Source: Actinomycetes bacterium (GTDB lineage Bacteria; Actinomycetota; Thermoleophilia; Gaiellales; Gaiellaceae). Taken from it: a DNA stretch of 20,070 nt. A model generated the notes under the pieces. The model ran no database searches. It was given only the letters and a program-made list of their open reading frames with translations, and had not been told where the DNA came from. How positions within the stretch are numbered: position 1 is the stretch's first letter; each line of letters begins with the position of its first letter. Positions 6,565-14,972 of the stretch are shown piece by piece. Made by a program: the position numbers and the translations under genes. The stretch is taken from positions 1 through 20,070 of the forward strand of contig JANXXF010000129.1 of assembly GCA_025350775.1 (NCBI GenBank). The letters run 5' to 3'.

Positions 6565-8525
6565 CAGCGGACCGCCAGGAAGACGATGGCCATGACGGCG
6601 AAGCTGCCGGCGATCAGCAGCGCGTAGCTGCGGACGAGCCCGTTCTGGAGCGGCCGCAGCCGCTCGCCAAGGGCGCGCGTGCCCTGCCCGAGGGCATCGC
6701 CGGAGCCGATCACGAGCGGGCCCTCGACGACGCGGGTGAAGAGGCGCGCGAGCGTCGCGGCCGGGCCGTAGGCGATCCGGTCGTACAGCTCGTCGAAGTA
6801 GAACTTGCGTTCGAGCAGCGCCCAGGGCCGCGGCGCCGTGTCCTTCTTCGCGCCATACGTCGACCAGGCGAGGTAGACACCGAGCAGGCCCATCAGCGGG
6901 CCGGCGATGCTCGACACGGCCTCCTGCAGGCCCGACGGCTGGTGCAGCGCCGGCGTCACCGACTCGAGCCAGGTCTCCATGCCCGTCCACCAGTCGAAGA
7001 CCTGGATGAAGCCGCCGATCAGCGCCAGCACGGCGAGGATCGCGACCGGCACCAGCATCGTGCGCGGCCCCTCGCCGTGGTGCGCGCGGGCGTGGCCGGC
7101 GTGGTCGTCCGTCGCGTTGGCGTCGGTCGCGTGAGCGGCGGTAGCGGCGCTGTGGGCCGCGCCGCTGCCGCCGCCCGCGAGGTGCCTCGTCACCGTCTCG
7201 GTCGCGTCGCCGTGGAAGACGGTGATGAACATCCGCGTCGTGTAGATGCCGGTGAGCAGCGCGCCGATCATGCCGAGGATCCAGAGGGCGGCGCCGTAGT
7301 TGCCGCGGGCGAGCGCCCCCGCCAGGATCGCGTCCTTCGAGAAGAAGCCGGAGGTGAGCGGGAAGCCGATCAGCGCGAGGCTGGCGATCAGCATCATCGC
7401 GTACGTCTTCGGCATCAGCCGGCGCAGGCCGCCCATCTTGCGGATGTCCTGCTCGCCGCCGAGCGCGTGGATCACGATGCCGGCGCCCATGAACAGGAGC
7501 GCCTTGAAGAAGGCGTGCGTCATCAGGTGGAACATCCCGGAGGCGTACGCGCCGACGCCGACGCCGACGAACATGTAGCCGATCTGCGACATCGTCGAGT
7601 ACGCGATCACGCGTTTGATGTCGGTCTGCACGAGCGCGACGAGGCCGGCCACGATGATCGTGACCGCGCCGATGCCGGCTGCGAGGTCCTGCACGTGCGG
7701 AGCCAGCTCGAAGACGCTGTGGGTGCGGGCGATCAGGTAGACGCCGGCGGTGACCATCGTCGCGGCATGGATCAGGGCCGAGACCGGGGTCGGGCCCTCC
7801 ATCGCGTCCGGGAGCCAGGTGTGGAGCGGCAGCTGCGCCGACTTCGCGATCGCGCCGCCGAGCAGCCCGAGAGCGACGATGTTGACGACGCCGCCGTTGC
7901 CGAGGGAGATCGCGCTGAACGCGCCGAAGTCGATGCGGCCGGTCTGCTGGATGAGCAGGATGACGGCCACGGCGAAGGTCGCGTCGCCGATCGCGTTCAC
8001 CACGAACGCCTTCTTCGCAGCTGCCACCGCCGACGGCTTCTCGTGCCAGAAGCCGATCAGCAGGTAGCTGGACAGGCCGACGAGGCCCCAGCCGACGAGC
8101 ATCAGCAGCAGGTTGCCGCCCTGCACGAGCAGCAGCATCGAAAAGACGAACAGCGCCATGTAGCCGAAGTACCGCCGCTCCTCGTTGTCGCCGTGCATGT
8201 AGCCGATCGAGTAGAGGACGATCAGCGAGCCGACGCCGGTGACGACCATCATCATCACCATTGAAAGCGGGTCGAGCAGGATCGAGAACCCCGCGTGAAA
8301 GCTGCCCGCCGACAGCCAGGTGAACGCCGTCGAGACGTGGCTGCGCTGGCCGGGGGAGTCGCCCAGCATCAGCACGAAGGCAACCACGGCGGCGGCGAAG
8401 GCGCCTGCCACCGATGACGTGGCGAGGATGCCCGCGATCCGCTTCGGCAGCAGGTTCCCCGCCAGCGTGATGGCGAGCGCCCCGGCGAGCGGCAGCAGCA
8501 GGCAGATCCAGGCGGCGGCGATCAT
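6564..8525 (-). CDS. nuoL: NADH-quinone oxidoreductase subunit L (antiporter-like proton pump)
   Basis: The 653-residue distal pump subunit of complex I, longer than E. coli NuoL (613). Expected residues include Asp181 (NAIGD), Lys228 (AIAKSAQLPLHTWLPDAMEGP), His253 (LIHAATMVTAGVYL), Lys304 (TDIKRVIAYSTMSQIGYM), His334 and His338 (FHLMTHAFFKALLF), Lys341 and Lys397-Asp398 (FFSKD). The TM5 motif reads GWGLVGLSSYLLIGFW (145-160): Gly147 stands where most NuoL proteins have the conserved Glu (E. coli Glu144). Residues about 448-483 form a hydrophilic Ala/His/Asp-rich insert with seven histidines. The C-terminal FDELYD...VEGP segment is the lateral amphipathic helix region, followed by a final anchor helix. 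An AGGGGAAGAG ribosome site precedes ATG 8525; nuoK ends 8 nt upstream. Confidence 0.97.
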   Translation of the reverse strand: MIAAAWICLLLPLAGALAITLAGNLLPKRIAGILATSSVAGAFAAAVVAFVLMLGDSPGQRSHVSTAFTWLSAGSFHAGFSILLDPLSMVMMMVVTGVGSLIVLYSIGYMHGDNEERRYFGYMALFVFSMLLLVQGGNLLLMLVGWGLVGLSSYLLIGFWHEKPSAVAAAKKAFVVNAIGDATFAVAVILLIQQTGRIDFGAFSAISLGNGGVVNIVALGLLGGAIAKSAQLPLHTWLPDAMEGPTPVSALIHAATMVTAGVYLIARTHSVFELAPHVQDLAAGIGAVTIIVAGLVALVQTDIKRVIAYSTMSQIGYMFVGVGVGAYASGMFHLMTHAFFKALLFMGAGIVIHALGGEQDIRKMGGLRRLMPKTYAMMLIASLALIGFPLTSGFFSKDAILAGALARGNYGAALWILGMIGALLTGIYTTRMFITVFHGDATETVTRHLAGGGSGAAHSAATAAHATDANATDDHAGHARAHHGEGPRTMLVPVAILAVLALIGGFIQVFDWWTGMETWLESVTPALHQPSGLQEAVSSIAGPLMGLLGVYLAWSTYGAKKDTAPRPWALLERKFYFDELYDRIAYGPAATLARLFTRVVEGPLVIGSGDALGQGTRALGERLRPLQNGLVRSYALLIAGSFAVMAIVFLAVR

Positions 8526-8533
8526 CTCTTCCC

Positions 8534-8842
8534 CTATCCCTTCAGGCTCGAGAGGTCGTCGACATCGAGGTCGAGATTCTTGCGGGCCATCGCGACGATC
8601 AGGCCGAGGCCGACGACGACCTCGGCGGCTGCCACCGCCATCACCGAGATCGCGAAGATCTGGCCGTCGCCGTTGCCCCAGTGGCGGGCGAACGCGATCA
8701 GGGCGAGGTTCGCCCCGTTGAGCATGATCTCGAGCGACAGCAGCACGATCAGCGGGCTGCGGCGCAGCAGCACGCCGACGGCGCCCGTCACGAACAGGAA
8801 CGTGGCGATGCCGAGGTAGGCGGCGATCCCGGGGCCCGGCAT
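8534..8842 (-). CDS. nuoK: NADH-quinone oxidoreductase subunit K
   Basis: A 102-residue, three-helix membrane subunit of complex I (E. coli NuoK is 100 residues), homologous to MrpC and mitochondrial ND4L. The two membrane-embedded glutamates that link the quinone chamber to the pump channels are present: Glu38 in SLEIMLNGANLALIAF and Glu74 in AAAEVVVGLGLIVA. ATG 8842 shares its A with the nuoJ stop in TGATG, a typical coupled junction. The protein ends in an acidic, hydrophilic tail (DLDVDDLSSLKG), probably cytoplasmic. Confidence 0.97.
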   Translation of the reverse strand: MPGPGIAAYLGIATFLFVTGAVGVLLRRSPLIVLLSLEIMLNGANLALIAFARHWGNGDGQIFAISVMAVAAAEVVVGLGLIVAMARKNLDLDVDDLSSLKG

Positions 8843-9420
8843 CAGGCTGCGTCCTCCGCGGACTCGGCGGCGGCCTCGGCCTCGGTGCGGCGCGCGTGTG
8901 AACCGAGCACGACGCCGCCGACGGCGGCCACCAGCAGCACGATCGACGTGATCTCGAAGGCCAGCAGGTGGTCGGTCAGGAAGAGCCGGCCGATCTCCTC
9001 GGGGCTGCCGAACGACCGGGTCACCTCGGCCTCGGTCTTGAGGGTGCCGCCGGCGCTCAGCGAGATCGCGACGAGCACGTCGGCGAGGATGGCGATGCCG
9101 GCCAGCGCCGCCGCCACCTGGTGCCAGGAGCGCCCGCCGATCCAGGGGGCGTCGGCCTTGCCGCCGAGGTACGCGATCACGAACAGGAACATCACCATCA
9201 CGGCGCCCGCGTAGACCAGGATCTGTGCCGCCGCCACGAACTCGGCCGACAGCAGCAGGTACAGCACCGCGAGCGAGCCGAGGTTGCCGATCAGGGCCAG
9301 CGCCGAGTGGAACGGGTTCGTCCGCGTCACGACGAGCACGCCCGTGCCGATGCACGCGGCGGCAGCTGCGATCCAGACGATCCAGACGAAGACGTTCCCG
9401 ACGGCGGTGTAGGCGAGCAT
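8842..9420 (-). CDS. nuoJ: NADH-quinone oxidoreductase subunit J
   Basis: A 192-residue, five-helix membrane subunit of complex I (E. coli NuoJ 184). The third helix contains the family hallmark AEFVAAAQILVYAGAVMVMF (59-78), which includes the Tyr/Gly region where a pi-bulge forms during turnover. NPFHSALALI at 35-44 is also typical. The last 18 residues are Ala/Glu-rich and look like a flexible cytoplasmic tail. ATG 9420 lies 8 nt after the nuoI stop and lacks a clear Shine-Dalgarno, so translation probably depends on coupling to nuoI. The much longer frame upstream is a shadow of nuoI. Confidence 0.95.
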   Translation of the reverse strand: MLAYTAVGNVFVWIVWIAAAAACIGTGVLVVTRTNPFHSALALIGNLGSLAVLYLLLSAEFVAAAQILVYAGAVMVMFLFVIAYLGGKADAPWIGGRSWHQVAAALAGIAILADVLVAISLSAGGTLKTEAEVTRSFGSPEEIGRLFLTDHLLAFEITSIVLLVAAVGGVVLGSHARRTEAEAAAESAEDAA

Positions 9421-9428
9421 CGGCGTGG

Positions 9429-9929
9429 CTACGAGTGGGTCTTGTAGTAGGGCACGGGGGTGTCGTACAGGTTCGGGTCGGCGACCGGGACGACCTTGAT
9501 CGGGCGGCCGAGCAGCATGTCCTTGGTGTAGATCAGGTCGTCGCGTGAGTATTCCGAGATCTCGAACTCGTTGCCGAGCGTGATCGCGTCGAACGGGCAG
9601 GCGAGCTCGCAGTAGCCGCAGAAGATGCAGCGGCTGAGGTTGATCTCGTAGATGCGCGCGTAGCGCTCGCCCGCCGAGACGCGGTTGTTCGCCGTGTTCT
9701 CGTCGGCGACGACGCGGATGCAGTCGGACGGGCAGGCGGCGGCGCAGAGCGAGCAGCCGACGCACTTCTCGAGGCCGTTCGCGTGCAGGTGCAGCTGATG
9801 GCGGCCGCGGAAGCGTGGGTACACCGGCCGCTTGTACTCCGGGTACTGCTGTGTGATGGGCTTCTTGAACATTTCGCGGAACGTCACCGCGAAGCCCTTG
9901 AAGGTTGCCGGAATCAGTTCGTTAGCCAT
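9429..9929 (-). CDS. nuoI: NADH-quinone oxidoreductase subunit I (two [4Fe-4S] clusters)
   Basis: A 166-residue ferredoxin-like subunit in the connecting arm of complex I that carries clusters N6a and N6b between NuoG and NuoB. Two CxxCxxCxxxCP motifs are intact: Cys56/59/62/66 (KCVGCSLCAAACP) and Cys101/104/107/111 (RCIFCGYCELACP), with the usual crossed ligation of the fourth cysteines. The N-terminal residues 1-40 are an amphipathic membrane-contact segment (FKGFAVTFREMFKKP). It starts 1 nt after the nuoH stop (TGACATG). Length and motif spacing are normal for the family. Confidence 0.97.
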   Translation of the reverse strand: MANELIPATFKGFAVTFREMFKKPITQQYPEYKRPVYPRFRGRHQLHLHANGLEKCVGCSLCAAACPSDCIRVVADENTANNRVSAGERYARIYEINLSRCIFCGYCELACPFDAITLGNEFEISEYSRDDLIYTKDMLLGRPIKVVPVADPNLYDTPVPYYKTHS

Positions 9930-9930
9930 G

Positions 9931-10917
9931 TCACTTCACCGCCACGACGACGAGGGCGGTCACGAACGCGTTGAGCGTCGCGACCGGGAGCAGGACCTTC
10001 CAGCCGAAGCGCATCAGCTGGTCGTAACGCAGGCGCGGCAGCGCGGCCCGCATCCAGATGAAGATGAAGACGACGACCGCCAGCTTGATCAGAAACCAGA
10101 GCGGCCCGAGCGGATCCCAGGGGCCGTGCCAGCCGCCGAAGAACAGCGTCACGGCGAGCCCCGACAGCGTGATCATGTTGACGTACTCGGCCATCGAGAA
10201 GAGGCCCCAGCGCATGCCGCCGTACTCGGTGTGGTAGCCGGCCACGATCTCGGTGTCGGCCTCGGGCAGGTCGAACGGCGGGCGCGACGTCTCGGCGGTG
10301 CCGGCCAGGAAGAAGATCACCATGCCGACGAACTGCGGCCCGAAGAACCAGAACTGCTCACCCTGCTGGTGGACGATCTCGTTGAGGTTGAGCGAGTGCG
10401 CCTGGATGACCACGCCGAGCACAGCCAGTGCGAGCGACACCTCGTAGGAGACGAGCTGCGCGCAGGTGCGCATCGCGCCGAGCGTGGCGTACTTCGAGTC
10501 GGACGCCCAGCCGCCGATGATGAAGCCGTAGATGCCCAGCGAGCCGAGCGCGAAGACGAGGATCAGGGCGATCGGCGCATCGACCACGCTGCCGCTGACA
10601 TCCCATTTCCAGATGTGCCAGCCGGGGCCGAAGGGGATCACGCTGAAGGTGAGCAGCGCCGCGGCTGTCGAGATGATCGGCGCGGCGATGTACATCTTGT
10701 TGGACGCCGACATCGGGAAGAAGCTCTCCTTGCGGACGAGCTTGATCAGGTCGGCGATCGGCTGCAGCAGGCCGAAGGGGCCTGCCCGGTTGGGGCCGTA
10801 ACGGCCCTGCATGCGGCTCAGCAGCTTGCGCTCGGCCCAGGTGGTGTAGGCAAAGCCGACGAGCACGAGGTTGATGATCAGGAACCCCTTGATGATGTCG
10901 ATCCACCAGGGGTCCAT
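9931..10917 (-). CDS. nuoH: NADH-quinone oxidoreductase subunit H (quinone-chamber subunit)
   Basis: A 328-residue eight-helix membrane subunit (E. coli NuoH 325) that forms the quinone chamber and links redox chemistry to the membrane pumps. Hallmarks seen are AERKLLSRMQGRYGPNRAGP at 28-47, QPIADLIKLVRKE at 52-64, CAQLVSYEVS at 152-161 with Glu159, and the acidic loop AETSRPPFDLPEAD at 208-221 followed by EIVAGYHTEYGGM. ATG 10917 shares its A with the nuoG stop (TGATG). No residue known to be essential appears altered. Confidence 0.97.
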   Translation of the reverse strand: MDPWWIDIIKGFLIINLVLVGFAYTTWAERKLLSRMQGRYGPNRAGPFGLLQPIADLIKLVRKESFFPMSASNKMYIAAPIISTAAALLTFSVIPFGPGWHIWKWDVSGSVVDAPIALILVFALGSLGIYGFIIGGWASDSKYATLGAMRTCAQLVSYEVSLALAVLGVVIQAHSLNLNEIVHQQGEQFWFFGPQFVGMVIFFLAGTAETSRPPFDLPEADTEIVAGYHTEYGGMRWGLFSMAEYVNMITLSGLAVTLFFGGWHGPWDPLGPLWFLIKLAVVVFIFIWMRAALPRLRYDQLMRFGWKVLLPVATLNAFVTALVVVAVK

Positions 10918-13154
10918 CAGGCGCCGGCTCCCCGCGCCACGATGACGATGTCGGCGAGGTCGCGGACGTGCTCCTCGGCGGCACGGACGGCGCCGGCGAT
11001 CAGACGCCGGTTGACCCGGGCGCGCAGCGTCACGGTCGCGCCCTCGGAGCTGACGACGACGGTGTCGCCGCCGGCGATGCCCAGGCGCGAAGCGTCCTCG
11101 GCAGACAGCTCGAGCTCGTCGGCGGGGCGCTGGAACTGGAGCTCGGGGATGCGCTCGACGGCCGGTCCGGAGAAGAGGGCGCGGTAGCGCACCAGCTGGA
11201 AGCTGCCGGCGGCGGCGGCGACGGGCGCGGGCTCGGGGGCGGGCGCCACGCCGGTGGGGGCAGCGAGCGGCGGGCGCGGCGGGAGCGGAGCGCGGTCGCC
11301 CGTCTCGCCGTAGGTGACGCCACCGAGCACCTTCGGCGAGAGCTCCTCGAAGAGCACCGACGGGTGCGGCGAGATCTCGACGCCGAAGCGCGCGCCCAGC
11401 TTGCTGATCCAGGCGATCTCGTCGGGCACCGGCGGGGTGACGGCGCGGCGGAGGCGCTGGACGCGCCCCTCCAGGTTGACGAGCGAGCCGTCGCGCTCGA
11501 GGTAGCTCGTCGCGGGCAGCACGAGATCGGCCCAGCCCACGGCGAGGCCGTGGAAGAGCGTGATCGCGATGACGTGCTCGGCGTGCTCGGCCAGGTGGCG
11601 CACGTTGGGATCGGAGGCCGCCTCGTCGCCCGAGACGATGAGCAGGCCGATCGGCTCGCCGCCCTCGTCCTCGCGGTCGGAGGCAGCAGCCCAGGCCTCG
11701 GCGACGCCGCGACCGTTGGGCGTGGCCGGCAGGTGGAAGGCGCCGCAGCCGGGCCGCTCGTGGAAGCCGAGGTCGGCGGCGAGTGCGGCCAGCGTGGCGC
11801 CGCCGTGGCCGCCGGGGCCCGACCAGATGAGGATCGCGCGCTCGGAGACGCGGAGCTGCCGGCCCAGCTCGTCGCGATCGCCGGCGAGGCGCTCGCAGGT
11901 GGCGGCAGCGCTGCCGGGGGCGGCCTGCAGCGAGCCGGCCGGGCCGATGGTGACGACCTGGGCGCCCGCGCGGCGCGCCTGGCGCAGCCAGAGGTCGACG
12001 ATCGGGGCGCGCTCGAGCACGGGGTCGTCACCGACGACGACGATGAGCTCGGCGTGCGCGATCGCCGACAGCGGCAGCCGGAACGGGTCGAGCGCGTCGC
12101 TCGTCTCCTCGGGCAGCACGGCGGCGCTGGAGCCGACGCCCTCGCGCAGCAGGCGGGCCAGCGCGTAGGCAAGCTCGACCGTCTCGGTGCCCGAGAGTGC
12201 GGTGACGATGCGGCCATTGGCGCCGCGGATCAGCGCCTCGGCCTCGTCGAGGGCGGTGTCCCAGTCGATCTCCTCGATGCCGGTGCGGCGCTTGCGGCGC
12301 AGCGGAGAGGTGATGCGGTCGCGCGCTGTCAGGTGCGCGGACGAGAAGCGGCCCTTGTCGCAGAGCCAGCCCTGGTCGACCTCGGGGTGGTTGCGCGACT
12401 GCACGCGCTTGGCCTTGTTCTCGCGGATCGTGACGCTGGTGTTGCAGCCGACGGGGCAGAGGCCGCAGACCGAGGGCACGTTCTGGATGTCCCACGGGCG
12501 CGCCTGAAAGCGGTACTGCGTCGACGTGAGCGCGCCCACCGGGCACAGCTCGACGACGTTGCCCGAGAAGGGCGCGCGGTACGGCTCCTGCTCGAACGTC
12601 GCGATCATCGAGTTGGCGCCGCGGTTGACGGCGACCAGCTGGCCGTCCTCGGCGACGCCTTCCGAGAAGCGCGTGCAGCGGTAGCAGAGGATGCAGCGCT
12701 CACGGTCGAGGGCGATCAGCGGGCTGATCGGGATCGGCTTGTCGAACGTCCGCTTGGGGAACGTCATCCGGGTGTTGCCGGGGCCGTAGCGGAAGGTGAG
12801 GTCCTGCAGCGGGCACTCGCCGCCCTTGTCGCACACCGGGCAGTCGAGCGGATGGTTGACGAGGATGAACTCGAGCGTGGCGTTCTGCGCGTCGGCGGCC
12901 TGCTTCGACGTTGCGGCGGTGTGCAGCTTGAGGCCGTCGGTGGCGCCCATCGTGCACGCGGCCTGCGGCTTCGGCATGCCCTCGACCTCGCACAGGCACA
13001 TGCGGCACGCGCCGACGGGCGCGCCCAGCCGGGGCTCGTAACAGAAGACGGGGATCTCGATGCCGCCGCTGGCGGCCGCCTCGACGAGGTTGGTGCCCTT
13101 CGGCACCTGCAGCTCTACGCCGTCGATGGTGATCGTGACGAGCTCGGCGGCCAT
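10917..13154 (-). CDS. nuoG: NADH-quinone oxidoreductase subunit G (Fe-S subunit)
   Basis: The 745-residue largest peripheral-arm subunit, shorter than E. coli NuoG (908) and near Thermus Nqo3. The N-terminal [2Fe-2S] domain has Cys38/50/53/67. The next cluster region is HPLDCPVCDKGGECPLQD with His101 and Cys105/108/114. The third has Cys154/157/160 and Cys204 (VELCPVGA). A further CxxCx3Cx27C set at Cys230/233/237/265 indicates that the off-pathway N7 cluster, lost in many lineages, is kept. Residues about 270 onward form a molybdopterin-oxidoreductase-like domain without evident catalytic function here. Around 620-660 lies a Pro/Ala-rich linker before a C-terminal beta domain. ATG 13154 shares its A with the nuoF stop, and the protein-like sequence begins there. 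Confidence 0.96.
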   Translation of the reverse strand: MAAELVTITIDGVELQVPKGTNLVEAAASGGIEIPVFCYEPRLGAPVGACRMCLCEVEGMPKPQAACTMGATDGLKLHTAATSKQAADAQNATLEFILVNHPLDCPVCDKGGECPLQDLTFRYGPGNTRMTFPKRTFDKPIPISPLIALDRERCILCYRCTRFSEGVAEDGQLVAVNRGANSMIATFEQEPYRAPFSGNVVELCPVGALTSTQYRFQARPWDIQNVPSVCGLCPVGCNTSVTIRENKAKRVQSRNHPEVDQGWLCDKGRFSSAHLTARDRITSPLRRKRRTGIEEIDWDTALDEAEALIRGANGRIVTALSGTETVELAYALARLLREGVGSSAAVLPEETSDALDPFRLPLSAIAHAELIVVVGDDPVLERAPIVDLWLRQARRAGAQVVTIGPAGSLQAAPGSAAATCERLAGDRDELGRQLRVSERAILIWSGPGGHGGATLAALAADLGFHERPGCGAFHLPATPNGRGVAEAWAAASDREDEGGEPIGLLIVSGDEAASDPNVRHLAEHAEHVIAITLFHGLAVGWADLVLPATSYLERDGSLVNLEGRVQRLRRAVTPPVPDEIAWISKLGARFGVEISPHPSVLFEELSPKVLGGVTYGETGDRAPLPPRPPLAAPTGVAPAPEPAPVAAAAGSFQLVRYRALFSGPAVERIPELQFQRPADELELSAEDASRLGIAGGDTVVVSSEGATVTLRARVNRRLIAGAVRAAEEHVRDLADIVIVARGAGA

Positions 13155-14512
13155 CAGGCGATCACCGCCAGCTCGCGCAGCAGGCGCGCGTGTTGCTGCA
13201 CCGGGCTGAGGATGCGGTCGAGCGACGACGAATCGCCGAACGGGCAGCAGCCCTGGTCGATGTGCGCCTGGAACTCCTCGCGAAAGCGGTCGACGTAGCT
13301 CGCGACCGGCATCGCCGCGGCGTCGCCCAGCGGGCACAGGCACTTGCCCAGGATCCGGTCGCAGACGGAGAGCAGCAGGTCGAGGTCACCCTGCTGCGCG
13401 TGGCCGGTCTCGACCTTCTCGATGATGTTGACCATCCAGCGGGTGCCCTCCCGGCACGGCGTGCACTTGCCGCACGACTCGTGCTGGTAGAACTGCGCGA
13501 CCCGCAGGGCGAGCTGCACCATGCAGGCGCGGTCGTCGATGGCGATGATCGCGCCCGAGCCGAGCATCGAGCCGGCCGCGCCGATCGCGTCGAAGTCGAG
13601 GGCCGTGTCGATGTCGTCGGCGGTGAGCACCGGCGTCGACGAGCCGCCCGGGATGATCGCCTTCAGCTTGCGGCCGTCGGGGATGCCGCCGCCGATGTCG
13701 TAGATCAGCTCGCGCAGCGAGATGCCCATCGGCAGCTCGTAGTTGCCGCCGTTGGCGACGTTGCCGGAGAGCGAGAAGACGCGGGTGCCAGCCGAGTTGG
13801 GCACGCCGAACTGCGCGTACCAGGCGCCGCCCTTCTCGATGATCGGGGGGACGGTCGCGATCGTCTCGACGTTGTTGATCAGCGTCGGCGAGGCGTAGAG
13901 GCCCTGAAGCGCCGGGAACGGCGGCTTCGAGCGCGGCTGGCCGCGCTTGCCCTCGAGCGACTCCAGCAGTGCCGTCTCCTCGCCGCAGATGTAGGCGCCC
14001 GCGCCCCGGTGCAGCACGATCGTGCAGTTCCAGCCGGAGCCGAGCACGTTCGCCCCGACGAGGCCGCGGTCACGCGCCTCGGCGAGCGCCGCGCGCACGA
14101 TCTCGAACTCGCTCAGGTACTCGCCACGGATGTAGATGAAGACGTGGTTGGAGCCGATCGTGTACGCGGTGATCAGCGCGCCCTCGATCAGGCGGTGAGG
14201 CACGCGCTGCATGATCTCGCGGTCCTTGAAGGTGCCGGGCTCGGACTCGTCGGCGTTGATCGTCAGGTAGATCGGCTTCGTCGTCTGCTCGGGCTTCGGT
14301 ACGAAGCTCGCCTTGCGGCCCATCGGGAAGCCAGCGCCGCCACGGCCGCGCAGGCCGGCGGCGAGCAGCTCGTCGAGCACGGCCTGGCGCTCCATGCCGA
14401 GGGCCTTGCGCAGCGACTGGTAGCCGCCGACCCGCTCGTACTCGGAGAGCCTGGTCAGGTCGTGGTCGTCGGCGCCCGCGAGGACGATCTTCTCGAACTC
14501 AGTGCTCGGCAT
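13154..14512 (-). CDS. nuoF: NADH-quinone oxidoreductase subunit F (NADH/FMN subunit)
   Basis: A 452-residue peripheral subunit that oxidises NADH, passes electrons to FMN and cluster N3, and is close in length to E. coli NuoF (445). The Gly-rich NADH/FMN loop GLRGRGGAGFPMGRK is at 53-67, the FMN-contacting NADESEPGTFKDRE at 87-99, and ICGEETALLESLEGKRGQPR at 175-194. N3 [4Fe-4S] ligands are Cys347/350/353 (SCGKCTPC) and Cys393 (CLCPLGD). ATG 14512 is chosen over one 30 nt upstream because GAGGAG sits 7 nt before it and MPSTEF begins the conserved sequence. It overlaps the 3' end of nuoE by 14 nt. Confidence 0.97.
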   Translation of the reverse strand: MPSTEFEKIVLAGADDHDLTRLSEYERVGGYQSLRKALGMERQAVLDELLAAGLRGRGGAGFPMGRKASFVPKPEQTTKPIYLTINADESEPGTFKDREIMQRVPHRLIEGALITAYTIGSNHVFIYIRGEYLSEFEIVRAALAEARDRGLVGANVLGSGWNCTIVLHRGAGAYICGEETALLESLEGKRGQPRSKPPFPALQGLYASPTLINNVETIATVPPIIEKGGAWYAQFGVPNSAGTRVFSLSGNVANGGNYELPMGISLRELIYDIGGGIPDGRKLKAIIPGGSSTPVLTADDIDTALDFDAIGAAGSMLGSGAIIAIDDRACMVQLALRVAQFYQHESCGKCTPCREGTRWMVNIIEKVETGHAQQGDLDLLLSVCDRILGKCLCPLGDAAAMPVASYVDRFREEFQAHIDQGCCPFGDSSSLDRILSPVQQHARLLRELAVIA

Positions 14513-14972
14513 GGCGCAGCTCCTCGACGACCCGCGAGGCATCCTCGGGCTTGACGTAGTGGCGGTAGCGGTGGTCGCACGAGACGACGGTGCCCCAGCC
14601 GCAGCCGCCCAGGCACTCGATCGTGCGCAGCGTGAACTCGCCGTCGGGGGTCGTCTCGCCGGCGCGGATGCCGAGCTCGCTTTCGAATGCCTCCAGCGTT
14701 GCCTGCGCGCCCACGAGCGCGCACGAGATGTTGGTGCACACCTCGATCATGTGTTTGCCGACGGGCTCCAGCTGGAACATGTCGTAGAACGACGCGACCG
14801 ACTGGCAGTAGGCGGGCGTCAGCTCGAGCGCGTCGGCGACCTCGCGGAACGCAGCGGGCGGCAGCCAGCCGCCGTGCGCCTCCTGGGCCAGGCGGAGCGC
14901 CGGGATCACCGCGGAGCGCCGCTGTGGATACTGCGCCGCAACCTGCTGGATCTCGTCGTAGAGCGCGGTCAC
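14499..14972 (-). CDS. nuoE: NADH-quinone oxidoreductase subunit E ([2Fe-2S] N1a)
   Basis: A 157-residue thioredoxin-fold subunit of the NADH-oxidising module (E. coli NuoE 166). The N1a [2Fe-2S] ligands are Cys79 and Cys84 (VCTNISC) and Cys120 and Cys124 (ECLGGC). After the last cysteine the usual Ala-Pro step is replaced by GWGTVVSCDHRYRHYV, so the loop near the cluster differs from common NuoE proteins. The GTG at 14972 overlaps the nuoD stop as GTGA, and the protein-like sequence begins there; the longer upstream frame is an Arg-rich shadow of nuoD. The last 14 nt overlap nuoF. Confidence 0.95.
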   Translation of the reverse strand: MTALYDEIQQVAAQYPQRRSAVIPALRLAQEAHGGWLPPAAFREVADALELTPAYCQSVASFYDMFQLEPVGKHMIEVCTNISCALVGAQATLEAFESELGIRAGETTPDGEFTLRTIECLGGCGWGTVVSCDHRYRHYVKPEDASRVVEELRHAEH

